64,000 bases of DNA from JAPPHY01 sp034423135 (GCA_034423135.1 DAOUJC010000006.1:87791-151790), one strand, 5' to 3'. Shown: positions 15,391 to 24,415, counted from the first letter of the stretch. Numbers and translations: made by a program. The notes: generated by a model from the sequence alone, not told the origin.

Positions 15391-16863
15391 ATGAATGCGA
15401 ACGAGCGACAGCAACCGCTTCCCGGCTTAACTCCCCGACTTTCGTACCCCTTTGGAACTGAGCACGCCCGCTCCTCGGGCGACCCATCGCCAAACGGTGG
15501 TGGCAACGCTGAGCGCCTTGCCCTATACCGGAGATTTGAGGATCGGCTCTCCACTGGCTCATTCCTGACTCGCAAAGTGGTGTCATACCAGGGAAACCGA
15601 CGCGCACCGGGGTTTCGCTGGATGAAGTACAAGGAGGCATTCTCCGCAGCCTTGGTGGGCCACCTCATAGATGACGTCAAGCCCACCTCTGTCCTAGACC
15701 CATTCGCAGGCATCGGCACTACGCCCCTCTTGGCCGCCGGCCGTGGCCTATCAGCCACCGGCATCGAGATAATGCCCATAGGGGTGTTGACTGGAAACGC
15801 GATTGCCCTCGCTGCCAACGGCCTGAGCTCGGCTGACTTTAGATGTGCTGCGTCTGCTATTCTTGACCACGGCCTGTCGGGCGCCGAACCTGGGCCAGAG
15901 TACGCGTTTCCCCATGTGCGAATTACGGCGTCGGCGTTCCCTCCTGAAACCGAGATAGAGATCGCGAAAGCGCGGGAGTTCCTGAATGCAGTGGACGACT
16001 CCGAAACCCGCGCCATACTCGACTTCGCCTGCATGAGCGTTCTGGAGGAAGCGAGCTACACTCGCAAGGACGGACAGTACCTGCGATGGGACTACAGGTC
16101 TGGGCGGCCCCTGAGAGCACGCGTTCACAAAGGGCCGGTCCTGACTTTCGCAGCCGCTCTCGAGGCCCGCTTGGGCGAGATGTCAGAGGATCTGGAACCA
16201 TTGAAGCGGAGGTACGGTGGCGGCCGTCCGGAACTCGTCGAGGGCTCCAGCCTGGACCAACTAAGACGGCTGCCGGACGGCTCTTTCGATCTGGTTGTGA
16301 CGTCGCCGCCTTACGCCAATCGCTACGACTACACGAGGACATACGCCTTAGAGCTTGCGTGGCTCGGATACAACGATCAAGCGTTCGGCATCCTTCGCCA
16401 GAGGTTGCTGTCCGCCACCGTTGAGAACAGGTCCAAGATGGGCTACCTGCAGAAACAGTACGGCGACTCGCCGCTACTAGCAGCCGCGATAGAAATGTAC
16501 GAGGGTCAGGGCGCGCTGAACGAAGCACTCTCCATTCTCAGGGAACACGCTAGTGAGTTGAGCAACCCTCACGTGATACGCTTGCTGGAAGGGTACTTCC
16601 TCGAAATGGCCTTGGTTGTTGCCGAACTGGGGCGCATTGTAGCGCCGGGAGGCGCCGTGTTCATGGTCAACGACAACGTGCAGTATCATGGCGAAGAGGT
16701 GCCGGTGGACCTGATCTTATCTGACTTCGCCGAGCAATCTGGATTCACTTGCGAGCACATCTGGGCGCTGCCGCGAGGAAAGGGGAACTCCAGCCAACAA
16801 ATGGGGCGCTTTGGACGTCGAGAGCTTCGGAAGTGCGTGTACAAGTGGGTACGGTGTCAATGA
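15391..16863 (+). CDS. Site-specific DNA methyltransferase, probably N4-cytosine
   Basis: A 490-aa SAM-dependent DNA methyltransferase. The SAM-binding motif DPFAGIGTTPLLAAGRG comes first (about residues 110-126), and the catalytic VTSPPYANRYDYTRTYALEL block lies near residue 310. The SPPY tetrapeptide is the usual sign of N4-methylcytosine enzymes. The following gene overlaps by ATGA and looks like a type II endonuclease, so this should protect the host site. I choose the ATG at 15391 because the in-frame GTG 12 codons earlier has no support. Methylation at CCCGGG is a guess from the XcyI-like partner. Confidence 0.88.
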   Translation: MNANERQQPLPGLTPRLSYPFGTEHARSSGDPSPNGGGNAERLALYRRFEDRLSTGSFLTRKVVSYQGNRRAPGFRWMKYKEAFSAALVGHLIDDVKPTSVLDPFAGIGTTPLLAAGRGLSATGIEIMPIGVLTGNAIALAANGLSSADFRCAASAILDHGLSGAEPGPEYAFPHVRITASAFPPETEIEIAKAREFLNAVDDSETRAILDFACMSVLEEASYTRKDGQYLRWDYRSGRPLRARVHKGPVLTFAAALEARLGEMSEDLEPLKRRYGGGRPELVEGSSLDQLRRLPDGSFDLVVTSPPYANRYDYTRTYALELAWLGYNDQAFGILRQRLLSATVENRSKMGYLQKQYGDSPLLAAAIEMYEGQGALNEALSILREHASELSNPHVIRLLEGYFLEMALVVAELGRIVAPGGAVFMVNDNVQYHGEEVPVDLILSDFAEQSGFTCEHIWALPRGKGNSSQQMGRFGRRELRKCVYKWVRCQ

Positions 16864-17804
16864 ACAAGCAGGAAGACGCAAAGAGGCGTTCGTCAGTCAT
16901 CGCCCAGCGAATCCAAGAGAGGACGGATATCGCTCTACGCCAGATCATCGATGAATTCTCTGATGAGTTGACGTTCACACCTCTGGACGGACTGATGATA
17001 AGCCAGGCAGCGTGGGCTCACGTTGCCGCCTCCGGCTTCAACCCCAAACTCGTATTTGCCCATCCCGACTTGCTAAGGAAACACCCGCGCATCTCCACGT
17101 ACTATCGCGGTATTGCTTTGCTTCCGCGGAAGCGCGTCAGTGAATTGGCATCTCCAGTCGACTCCTGGGAGGAGGGCAGACGCGCAAGCGAGATCCAGGA
17201 AGCGCAGGCCCTGCGCGTAGCGCGACTGTACAATGCCGTCATTTCGTCCATTATCGAGGGCTCCACGGGATGGACGCTGGAGAACGGTTACAGGAACATC
17301 ATCGCCAACATGGGCATCGGTTTGGACGGGACCGTGCGCAATCTAATCGGCCAGGACGCGGAGCAGCTCATCAAGACCAGAATCAGGGATTGGCTTGACA
17401 GCCGACAGCTTATAGCAGGTCGGAACGAAGACCAGACCAGGTTCGAGCTGCCCAGCGGCTACGCGATGCGCTTTGGATCAGAGCCGGACATCGAGTTTAG
17501 CCGGATTGTCTCCGGTGAAGCTAGGGTTGTTGCCACGATAGAGATTAAGGGAGGGAAGGATCGCGCCGGCGCGCTGGAGAGACTGGGAGCTGTCCAGAAG
17601 AGCTTTCAGGCAACTCCCCCCGGTTGCATGAACATTCTCATCGCAGGTGTCGTAACAAGAGAAATGGAGAGCCGTCTTGCTGAGATGGGTGTTGGCCGCG
17701 TATTCATGCTTGACGAACTCGCCAACGATGGTGATTCCTGGCTAGGCTTCCTGAACGAGGTCTTCCACTACACGGTGCGAATCACGCAGGCGGTCATCAC
17801 TTAG
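16860..17804 (+). CDS. Type II restriction endonuclease, XcyI/Cfr9I-like
   Basis: A 314-aa protein whose ATG overlaps the methyltransferase stop (ATGA). The C-terminal half contains SEPDIEFSRIVSGEARVVAT followed by IEIKGGKDRAGALERLG, which fits a PD-(D/E)xK nuclease centre with the Asp in PDIEF and the E-x-K in IEIKGG. The N-terminal part is helical and charged. Gene order, coupling and the m4C-type partner all fit a type II restriction enzyme; resemblance to the XcyI family (CCCGGG) is from memory of that family and is not tested. Co-translation after the methyltransferase would delay the nuclease, as is common. Confidence 0.75.
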   Translation: MNKQEDAKRRSSVIAQRIQERTDIALRQIIDEFSDELTFTPLDGLMISQAAWAHVAASGFNPKLVFAHPDLLRKHPRISTYYRGIALLPRKRVSELASPVDSWEEGRRASEIQEAQALRVARLYNAVISSIIEGSTGWTLENGYRNIIANMGIGLDGTVRNLIGQDAEQLIKTRIRDWLDSRQLIAGRNEDQTRFELPSGYAMRFGSEPDIEFSRIVSGEARVVATIEIKGGKDRAGALERLGAVQKSFQATPPGCMNILIAGVVTREMESRLAEMGVGRVFMLDELANDGDSWLGFLNEVFHYTVRITQAVIT

Positions 17805-17924
17805 AAACCGTATAGGCCGGGTTGGCGCTCCCTGAGCTCAGCCCCGTGTGAGTGGCCAGCAGGCGCCCAACGTGGTAGAAAGTCGCCAAGTCAGAGAATC
17901 TCGGCCGTGGCGGAAGCCAGCCCC

Positions 17925-18752
17925 CTAGACTGCTCTGCGCACCGTACGGCCGCGCGTCAGCAACGCCGCAGCAGCGAACAGCGTCGTGGCCACCAGCGCC
18001 ATCGCCGGCCCGGACGGCAGGTCGACGTAGTACGACAAGTATAGGCCGGTCACCGCCGACGTGGCTCCAAGAAACGCACCTAACGCCATGACCTCCACGA
18101 ACCTCTTCACGAGCAGGTAGGCGGTGGCCGCGGGTGTTATCAACATCGCCATGACCAGTACAATGCCCGCCGCCTGTATGCCAATGACGATAACCAGCGC
18201 GAGAAGAGCGAGCAGCACGTACTCCAACAGACTCGTGTTGATACCGACTACGGATGCGCCAACTTCGTCGAACGTCGTGTATACAAGCTGGCGGTGAAAG
18301 CCGTAGAGCCCAGCCAGTACTACGGCCGTCATACCAAGGGAAACGAATACGTCTGTCTGCGATACGCCCAGCACCTGCCCGAGCAGCAGGTCCTCTATGT
18401 CCACGCTGATACCGTCGGCCCTGGACAGCAACACGAGGCCCAGAGCAAACGTGCCGGCGAAGATGATGCCAATGGACGTATCCTCGCTGATGCCCGTTCG
18501 CCTGCTAACTAGGCCTATTAGCACTGCAACCGCTATTCCTGCGGGAACCGCGGCGAAGAACGGGCTTACGCCCAGCAGGAATGCCACTACCATGCCCGGC
18601 AGGACGGCATGAGCAAGAGCGTCGCCCATGAAGGCGCGCCCGCGGGTGATGACGTATGCGCCCACCAGAGGACACATCACGCCGACCAGCACGGAGACGA
18701 TCATGGCCCGCACCATGAAGCTGTACTGGAAAGGGTCCAGAACGTAGTCCAC
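17925..18752 (-). CDS. Metal ABC transporter permease (ZnuB/MntB family)
   Basis: A 275-aa inner-membrane permease with about eight hydrophobic segments. The start PFQYSFMVRAMIVSVLVGVM, the segment RGRAFMGDALAHAVLPGMVV and the late GIVLVMAMLITPAATAYLL stretch are typical of the ABC-3 family for zinc, manganese or iron. It overlaps the upstream ATPase gene by one base, so the two are co-translated. A periplasmic binding protein, usually encoded alongside, is absent. The cargo cannot be told from the sequence. Confidence 0.93.
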   Translation of the reverse strand: MDYVLDPFQYSFMVRAMIVSVLVGVMCPLVGAYVITRGRAFMGDALAHAVLPGMVVAFLLGVSPFFAAVPAGIAVAVLIGLVSRRTGISEDTSIGIIFAGTFALGLVLLSRADGISVDIEDLLLGQVLGVSQTDVFVSLGMTAVVLAGLYGFHRQLVYTTFDEVGASVVGINTSLLEYVLLALLALVIVIGIQAAGIVLVMAMLITPAATAYLLVKRFVEVMALGAFLGATSAVTGLYLSYYVDLPSGPAMALVATTLFAAAALLTRGRTVRRAV

Positions 18753-19516
18753 TATGCAGTCCCGCTCCCGGAGGTGAAGTGGCCCGGGGCAAACTCAATG
18801 CTGTGGGAGCCGTACAACTCCTCCAGCACCTCCGTCGTGAATGCCTCGCTAGGGGGGCCGTAGGCGCAAACGTGGTGGTTGATGCACAGCACCAGGTCGA
18901 ATCGCTGCGACAGGTTCGTTAGGTCGTGCGTTGCCAGCAGTACGATCTTGCCTTCGTCACGAAGCGTCTGCAGCACCTCAACGATGCCCTCCTGGCCGCT
19001 CACGTCCACTCCGCTGAATGCCTCGTCAAGGAGCACGCAGCAGGCCTCCTGCGCCAGAGCACGAGCGATGAACACGCGTTGGCGCTGCCCGCCGGAGAGC
19101 TCCGTTATCAGGGAAGAGCGCTGCTCCCACATCTCCACGCGCTCCAGGCAATTCCTCACCGCATCGCGGTCTCGGCGGCCGAGCTGCCGGAACAGGCCCA
19201 GTTTCCAGGTGCGTCCCATTGTGACCACGTCGGTCACAGTGGCGGGAAAAGCCCAGTTGATGCTGTCTCGCTGTGGCACGTAAGCCAAGGCGCCCCTCGC
19301 GGACGCCGCCCCCAGCAGCTTTATGTTGCCCTGCGCCACGGGTAGCGTTCCAGCAATGGCGCCGAATAGCGTGCTCTTGCCGGCTCCGTTGGGTCCCAGG
19401 ACGCCCGTAAGGGTGCCGGGCCCCACAGAGAATGAAACATCGGCTATAGCGGTGTGCCCGCCGCGAACAACGCAGAGACCCTCGCAGACAATTCCGGGAT
19501 CGACAGTCTCCCTCAT
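18752..19516 (-). CDS. Metal ABC transporter ATP-binding protein
   Basis: The 254-aa ATPase powers the adjacent permease. Walker A is GPNGAGKST, the Q-loop is in AYVPQRDSINWAFPATV (the WAFP form is typical of Mn/Zn transporters), the signature is ELSGGQRQRVFIARALAQ, Walker B is CCVLLDEAFSGVD and the switch His is in LLATHDL. A GGAGAAG ribosome-binding site lies before the ATG at 19516. No regulator box could be identified upstream. A Fur-family regulator at 41 kb is a possible but unproved controller. Confidence 0.95.
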   Translation of the reverse strand: MRETVDPGIVCEGLCVVRGGHTAIADVSFSVGPGTLTGVLGPNGAGKSTLFGAIAGTLPVAQGNIKLLGAASARGALAYVPQRDSINWAFPATVTDVVTMGRTWKLGLFRQLGRRDRDAVRNCLERVEMWEQRSSLITELSGGQRQRVFIARALAQEACCVLLDEAFSGVDVSGQEGIVEVLQTLRDEGKIVLLATHDLTNLSQRFDLVLCINHHVCAYGPPSEAFTTEVLEELYGSHSIEFAPGHFTSGSGTA

Positions 19517-20065
19517 TTCGCTTCTCCACGTTCGACTGAGGCGCGTGGTCTTCCTCGCGCCCGGCGGGTTTCCCTGAAGTGGCTGAAACCTGGTATCAAT
19601 ACCTCAGTTGGACTGGGGTCATTCCGCTGAAGCATGGATTCTGAGCCAACCCCGAATGGGTATTGCGCAGGTATGCGCTCATGAGTGACCATCTGGTAGA
19701 ATAGCATATCCGATGCGGCACATCAAGCGGAAGGACGCTCCACTGGATGTCCCGGACCCGCTCAACGAGGGCGGTGCGATTCGGACCGGCAACTGCCTGG
19801 AGTTCTCAATGATCTCGGGCCATCGACTGCGAGACCTGAGACCGGAGGTCAGAAATGGCGCCGTCGGTTAGAGCTTTCCTCAGGAACCTGAGAGTGCCTA
19901 TGCCGTGGCGGCTCCGGTCCAAGCTGGCTGCGCTCAACAACATCAGGAAGGTGACGAGAGCGCGGTGGTGCTGCGGCAATACGGGCCAACCTGGCTGTTG
20001 AGAGTGAGTGGAGGCTCCCGGAGGGAGTCACACGAAAGCAGGTTTCCCAGGATTCTGAGTCGCCG
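19517..20065. other. Long intergenic region without a convincing gene
   Basis: About 550 bp between the metal ABC genes and the acyl-ligase gene. It holds one plus-strand frame (19713-19871, 52 codons, starting MRHIKRKDAPLDVPDPLNEG) with no ribosome-binding site, and short inverted repeats such as CTCAGG/CCTGAG. I found no binding-protein gene or RNA here. Confidence 0.4.
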
Positions 20066-22600
20066 CTAGAGAGCCCGGACGGCCTCCTCAATGGCGTTAG
20101 TGGCTTCCTGGTAGGCAGTTCTCGGTGGAAACACCAGCGGCTCTCCGAAGTGGACCTCCACCGAACCGCGCCTCAAGATTGGGTACTTGGCCGGGCTGCC
20201 AAATCGTTTGATCTGCAGCTTCATGGGCACAACCGGCAGGCGTCCCTCCACGGCAACGAGACCGGTGCCGTTCTTGAACGGCAGGATCGGGCCGCCGACA
20301 GTCAGCTTACCCTCGGGGTAGATCAGCACCGACCAGCCGCTGTCCAGTATTTTGCCCATGTTTTCGAGGCTGGGGCGTATTGGGCCATCCTGCGCCAGTG
20401 GAAAGCCGTTGCCCAGAAGAGGGTTGAGCACCGAGCGTACAGGGTTTCGCCACAGCTTCGCGGCGGCAGCAATGGCCAACCGGCGTCGCCACGTCTGCGG
20501 AATGGCCTTGATGATGAGCGGGTTGTCCAAGCCAAGGTGATGGTTTGACGCGAACAACACCGGGCCTTGAATGCCCTGGAGCCTGTCCTGTCCATGCACA
20601 CTCAGGCTATAGGGCGCCAGCACGACCGGGAACAACATGGTGCGCTGCAGGAAGCCCCGCGCCATCCGGCACCACCAGCGCATTCCCCACGCGGGGAACC
20701 GGTTCGTAACAGGATTGGCCGCGCTTTCATCAAGCATCCGCTGGAGCCGGCCCACGGTCGTTTCCTCGTCAACTTGGCTCTCGTCGAGGTAGACGCCCAG
20801 GTTTGATTCCACGGCGGACAGCAGCTCGACTCTCCCAAGGGAGTCCAGACCCAGGTCGTTTCCGAGGGTCATGGCGTGGGTCACTTCCTTCGCATCCACC
20901 GGCGCCACCTCGGCGATGATCTCCGCGAGGCTCGGCGCGCCGTCTCGCCGACGTGCTGATGTCGCATCTGGCCGACTCGGCGCAGCCGACGGCGTTCTCA
21001 TCGGTCCGCTTTCGGCTATGCCGGTCAGAGTCTCGATCAGGGCAGGCTTCTTCACCTTTAGCGTGTGGGTACGCGGAAAGTCCTCCTCTGGCCACACGGT
21101 GAAGCCTCGTACGTGCTGCTGTTCCGCAAGCTGCGCGTTTGCCCACGAGACGATAGCTTCGGGATCGTGGTCGTCCGCGAGAATGAGCGCCGCATGGACC
21201 TCAACGCTCCCATTGCGCGGCAGGCCGACCACCGACGAATCAGTCACGCCAGGGTGCCGGTTTAGCACCGCTTGTATGTCGTCGGGGTAGACGTTCTGGC
21301 CGCTGGGCAGGACTATCATGTCCTTCAAGCGTCCGCGTATGTGCAGGAAACCCTGCTGGTCAAAGTGGCCCAGATCACCGGTCCTGTACCAGCCGTCCAC
21401 GAATGCTGCCGCCGTCTGATCCGGTGCGTTGTAGTAGCCGGGGGAGATGCTCTCTCCGCGCACCAGGATTTCGCCCTCGCTGCTGATTGCCACTTCTACG
21501 TTGGGCAGCGGACGCCCCACGGAGCCCGGTCTGCGGTCCTCCAGCGTGTGGTTGCTTATGACGGGAGATGCCTCCGTAGCGCCGTAGCCCTGAACGATCT
21601 TTACACCCATCAGCTCCCACTTCCGGCCCAGATCCGGGTCCAGCGCAGCGCCGCCGGAGACGATGAAGTCCAGCTTGCCTCCAAACTGCCGGTGGACACG
21701 CCCGAACAGGCGCCTCCGCAGACGGAACGGAGTCTTTTCCGCCAGCTTCATCAGCTTGCCCCAAAGCGCCTCCTTGCCCTGCAGACGCACCTGCCGCTCG
21801 ATGCCGTTCATCAGCAGTTCAAGTCCTTGGGGCACCAGCAGCAGCGTGGTTACGCGGCGCTCGCGCATCGTGCGGGCAAGCACTGCCGGCTGACGGCTGG
21901 TGGGGTATGTTACGCTGGCGCCAAAATGGAGCACAGCCAGCAGGCCGCCCATCTGCTCGTACATGTGGCTCAGGGGAAGGATTGACAGGAGCCGGCTGGA
22001 GGTATCGCAGGTTATGTACTGCGTAATGCCCTCGATATTGGCGGTCAGATTGCGATGGGTCAGCATCACGCCCTTGGGGTCTCCCGTTGTGCCTGAGGTG
22101 AACATGATTTCCACAAGGTCGTCGGGATGGATGTCCACTGGTTGCGGCTCCGGCAGTTCGTAGATGACGCTCTCCATCTCCTCGAAAGTGATTTCCGGCA
22201 CTCCGAGGTCAGCGTCGCCTTTGGGCGTATAGCGGGAGGTGAAGGCCAGCCTCGGCGAGGTGTGGGCTATCACTCGGCTCACGTAGTCTGGGGCGCTGCG
22301 AAGGTCCAGGGGTATTACCACCGCACCTGCTCTCACACATCCCAGGAACGCCAGCACCCACTGCGGGGAGTTCGGTCCCCACAGCACCACCTGGTCGCCC
22401 TTGGACAGCCCGCGGGACTGGAGCAACGAGGCCACCTGGCCGGACTCGCTCCAGAGCCTGCTGTAGCTCCAACGCAGGTACCGGAAGCCGGGCTTGAACA
22501 GCAGGGCGTCGCGCGAGCCATAGCGGCGCGCTCTGCTCTGCAGGAAGTCAACCAGCGTTCTCTCCATGGCGGAGTCAGTTCTATAGGCCGCTTGATCCAT
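20066..22600 (-). CDS. Acyl-AMP ligase - acyl carrier - PlsC acyltransferase fusion
   Basis: An 844-aa three-part protein. Residues 1-530 are an ANL acyl-adenylating ligase: MFTSGTTGDPKGVMLTHRN, GYGATEASPVIS, YRTGDLGHFDQQGFLHIRGR and a late lysine in HTLKVKKP. Around residues 565-640 is a carrier domain with the phosphopantetheine Ser in LGLDSLGRVELL. The last 200 residues are a PlsC acyltransferase with SNHHLGLDNP (HX4D) and LIYPEGKLT. This suggests activation of a fatty acid, loading on the built-in carrier and transfer to a lysophospholipid or similar acceptor, as in E. coli Aas but with the domains in the other order. The ATG at 22600 has GGGAGG five bases before it and overlaps the upstream MBL gene by 20 nt. 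Confidence 0.93.
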   Translation of the reverse strand: MDQAAYRTDSAMERTLVDFLQSRARRYGSRDALLFKPGFRYLRWSYSRLWSESGQVASLLQSRGLSKGDQVVLWGPNSPQWVLAFLGCVRAGAVVIPLDLRSAPDYVSRVIAHTSPRLAFTSRYTPKGDADLGVPEITFEEMESVIYELPEPQPVDIHPDDLVEIMFTSGTTGDPKGVMLTHRNLTANIEGITQYITCDTSSRLLSILPLSHMYEQMGGLLAVLHFGASVTYPTSRQPAVLARTMRERRVTTLLLVPQGLELLMNGIERQVRLQGKEALWGKLMKLAEKTPFRLRRRLFGRVHRQFGGKLDFIVSGGAALDPDLGRKWELMGVKIVQGYGATEASPVISNHTLEDRRPGSVGRPLPNVEVAISSEGEILVRGESISPGYYNAPDQTAAAFVDGWYRTGDLGHFDQQGFLHIRGRLKDMIVLPSGQNVYPDDIQAVLNRHPGVTDSSVVGLPRNGSVEVHAALILADDHDPEAIVSWANAQLAEQQHVRGFTVWPEEDFPRTHTLKVKKPALIETLTGIAESGPMRTPSAAPSRPDATSARRRDGAPSLAEIIAEVAPVDAKEVTHAMTLGNDLGLDSLGRVELLSAVESNLGVYLDESQVDEETTVGRLQRMLDESAANPVTNRFPAWGMRWWCRMARGFLQRTMLFPVVLAPYSLSVHGQDRLQGIQGPVLFASNHHLGLDNPLIIKAIPQTWRRRLAIAAAAKLWRNPVRSVLNPLLGNGFPLAQDGPIRPSLENMGKILDSGWSVLIYPEGKLTVGGPILPFKNGTGLVAVEGRLPVVPMKLQIKRFGSPAKYPILRRGSVEVHFGEPLVFPPRTAYQEATNAIEEAVRAL

Positions 22601-23372
22601 CCAGTCCTCCCGTCGGCAACTCGACGGCGCGCGAGTATGACATGTGCTCGTCCAGCATCGCCCGCAGCGCGGCTTTTGCGCCGGTACGCATTGGAGGAAA
22701 GTGAGCGAAGCAGATGGCATCGAAATCAATGCGCAGCAGCTTCTCCAGGGAGGCCAAGGCCTGCACAGGATCCTCGCTGACTGCTGCTGCCGGCGGGCTG
22801 AGCCGCCAGCCCATTCTGTACTGTAGCGAGTCCCCAGTGATGACGAGGCGACGGTCCGGCACGTATAGCGCAATGCTGCCGGCGGTGTGCCCTGGCAGGT
22901 GCACCGCACGCACCGGCAGGGTGAACGGCACCTCGTCTCCGTCCTCCAGCTCCACGTCCACTGGGATAGGCCCTCCGCTAATCCTGTGAAGAACGGGCGG
23001 GGCAAAGCGCGCAACCAGCGGCCCGCGGATTGGGCTGGACTGAACGTACCGACCGGTCAGTACGGCTGAATCCAGGCGGTGAGCCATCACCGAGATGCTC
23101 CTTCCCGCCACCAGTTCCGTGACGCCGGATGCGTGGTCAGGATGGTGGTGAGTGAGTACGAGTGAGCGAACCGCGTCGAGGGAGATGCCAAGGGCATCCA
23201 GGCCGCTGGTGATGATGCCTGAGCTCCCGCGCATTCCCGCGTCGACGAGGAGGGCTTGGCCGTCCGCGAGGAGCAGCGTGACCCTCGCACCAAGGGCGCG
23301 AATTTGGTACACGCCATCAGCAACCCAAATGGGATTGCCCAGCTTCACCTGCCAGCCTCCATTGGGCAACAC
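22581..23372 (-). CDS. MBL-fold metallohydrolase
   Basis: A metallo-beta-lactamase-fold enzyme of about 263 aa. LVLTHHHPDHASG is the HxHxDH metal motif; a third His lies in VHLPGHTAGSIALY, the bridging Asp in VITGDSLQYR and a last His in ICFAHFPPM. The order matches glyoxalase II-like or lactonase-like hydrolases with two zinc ions. The frame extends to a TTG at 23441, but the GTG at 23372 has GGAGGGG nine bases upstream and gives a more usual start. Its end overlaps the ligase fusion gene, so the two are co-transcribed; thioester hydrolysis would fit that partner, but this is a guess. Confidence 0.88.
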   Translation of the reverse strand: MLPNGGWQVKLGNPIWVADGVYQIRALGARVTLLLADGQALLVDAGMRGSSGIITSGLDALGISLDAVRSLVLTHHHPDHASGVTELVAGRSISVMAHRLDSAVLTGRYVQSSPIRGPLVARFAPPVLHRISGGPIPVDVELEDGDEVPFTLPVRAVHLPGHTAGSIALYVPDRRLVITGDSLQYRMGWRLSPPAAAVSEDPVQALASLEKLLRIDFDAICFAHFPPMRTGAKAALRAMLDEHMSYSRAVELPTGGLDGSSGL

Positions 23373-23515
23373 ATAGTTCAGCCCCTCCGTTGACCTTGGG
23401 CTCCAGAGGCAAAGTATGCCATTTGCCTCCAGCCAAATCAAGACGGCCCTGCATTCGATGACCGAAGCTCATTCGAGCCTAATGCGCCTCGTCTCACCGA
23501 ATTTGGCGCGCGGTA

Positions 23516-23545
23516 TTGACGTATGCCGTATGAGTACGATATACT
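23516..23545 (+). promoter_or_regulatory. Promoter P1 of the vapBC locus (leaderless type)
   Basis: TTGACG (23516-23521), 18-nt spacer and TATACT (23540-23545) sit 6 nt before the ATG at 23552. There is no ribosome-binding site, so a leaderless mRNA is expected. Confidence 0.7.
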
Positions 23546-23551
23546 ACGGAC

Positions 23552-23998
23552 ATGACAAAGCGACTACAGGTAATGCTGAACCATGAGGAATACGGCGAGA
23601 TAGAGACCTACGCCCGGGGCAGTAGAATGACCGTAGCGGAGTGGGTACGGCAAGCACTGCGCAGAGCCAGACAGGGCGCAGCTGGAAGCTCAGTGAGGGA
23701 AAGTTCGGCCACATACTTTACTCAGAGAGGATTAGTATACTATACTACTGCCATGACAAAGCGACTGCAAGTGCTGCTGGATGAGGAAGAACTCGGAGAG
23801 ATTCAGGACGTGGCACGCGGGCAACGCCTGACTGTCGCCGAGTGGGTGCGCCAGTCCCTGCGTCAGGCCCGGCGGGAATTGCCCGGCGCTCCGGACGTAA
23901 AGCTACGCGCCATCGCCGAGGCATATCGCCACTCCTATCCAACCGGTGACATAGGCGCCATGCTGGATGAGATTGAAGCCGGCCGGCAGCTGCAGTGA
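23552..23998 (+). CDS. vapB: VapB-like antitoxin with tandemly duplicated RHH-type domain
   Basis: A 148-aa protein made of two copies of a small DNA-binding antitoxin domain. Copy one starts MTKRLQVMLNHEEYGEIETY and copy two, from Met 68, MTKRLQVLLDEEELGEIQDV; both continue with T-V-A-E-W-V-R-Q and an arginine-rich helix. A ribbon-helix-helix fold is inferred. The tail (KLRAIAEAYRHSYPTGDIGAMLDEIE) after copy two is the probable toxin-binding part and is absent after copy one. The repeat unit is 201 bp and includes the promoter, so a second promoter and start lie inside the frame at 23717-23755. A short single-domain antitoxin (81 aa) could be made from the inner ATG. The stop overlaps the toxin start. 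Confidence 0.85.
   Translation: MTKRLQVMLNHEEYGEIETYARGSRMTVAEWVRQALRRARQGAAGSSVRESSATYFTQRGLVYYTTAMTKRLQVLLDEEELGEIQDVARGQRLTVAEWVRQSLRQARRELPGAPDVKLRAIAEAYRHSYPTGDIGAMLDEIEAGRQLQ
23717..23746 (+). promoter_or_regulatory. Promoter P2 inside the duplicated vapB
   Basis: TTTACT (23717-23722), 18-nt spacer and TATACT (23741-23746) precede the inner ATG at 23753 by 6 nt, the same geometry as P1. The palindrome TAGTATACTA (23733-23742) overlaps the -10 box and may be an operator half. Confidence 0.55.
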
Positions 23999-24390
23999 TC
24001 TTCATAGACTCCAACATACCCATGTACCTTGTTGGCGCACCTCACGCCAACAAAGACCGCACCCTGGCGCTTCTCACCAAGCTGATTGGGGACGGAGAAC
24101 GTCTGGTCACAAGCGTGGAGGTGTACCAGGAGATAATTCACAGGTACATTGGGCTCAAGCGTCCGGATGCAATTGACCCAGCGTTCCGAGCGCTCGACGA
24201 CGTAGCCGACGAAGTGCTGTCGTTCGGTATGCCTGAGGTGCGCGCCGCCAGGGAGCTGATTCGAGCGGGTGGCGGACTGTCCTCGCGTGACGCGCTCCAC
24301 GTGGCCGTGATGCGCAGCGCCGGCACCAACCGCATTCTAAGCTTCGACGCGGGATTCGACGAGTGCCCGGGCATAGAGCGCCTGGCGTAA
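23995..24390 (+). CDS. vapC: PIN-domain ribonuclease toxin (VapC family)
   Basis: A 131-aa PIN-domain nuclease, the toxin of a type II toxin-antitoxin pair. The N-terminal IFIDSNIPMYL gives the first acidic residue, EVYQEI the second, and SSRDALHVAVM with ILSFDAGFDECPGIERL the last ones. VapC proteins cut tRNA or rRNA when not bound by VapB. It starts at a GTG overlapping the antitoxin stop (GTGA), which couples translation and keeps antitoxin in excess. It is convergent with hisS, 25 nt away. Confidence 0.9.
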   Translation: MIFIDSNIPMYLVGAPHANKDRTLALLTKLIGDGERLVTSVEVYQEIIHRYIGLKRPDAIDPAFRALDDVADEVLSFGMPEVRAARELIRAGGGLSSRDALHVAVMRSAGTNRILSFDAGFDECPGIERLA

Positions 24391-24415
24391 GCCGCCCAGG
24401 CCCGCAGCCTCGTCG

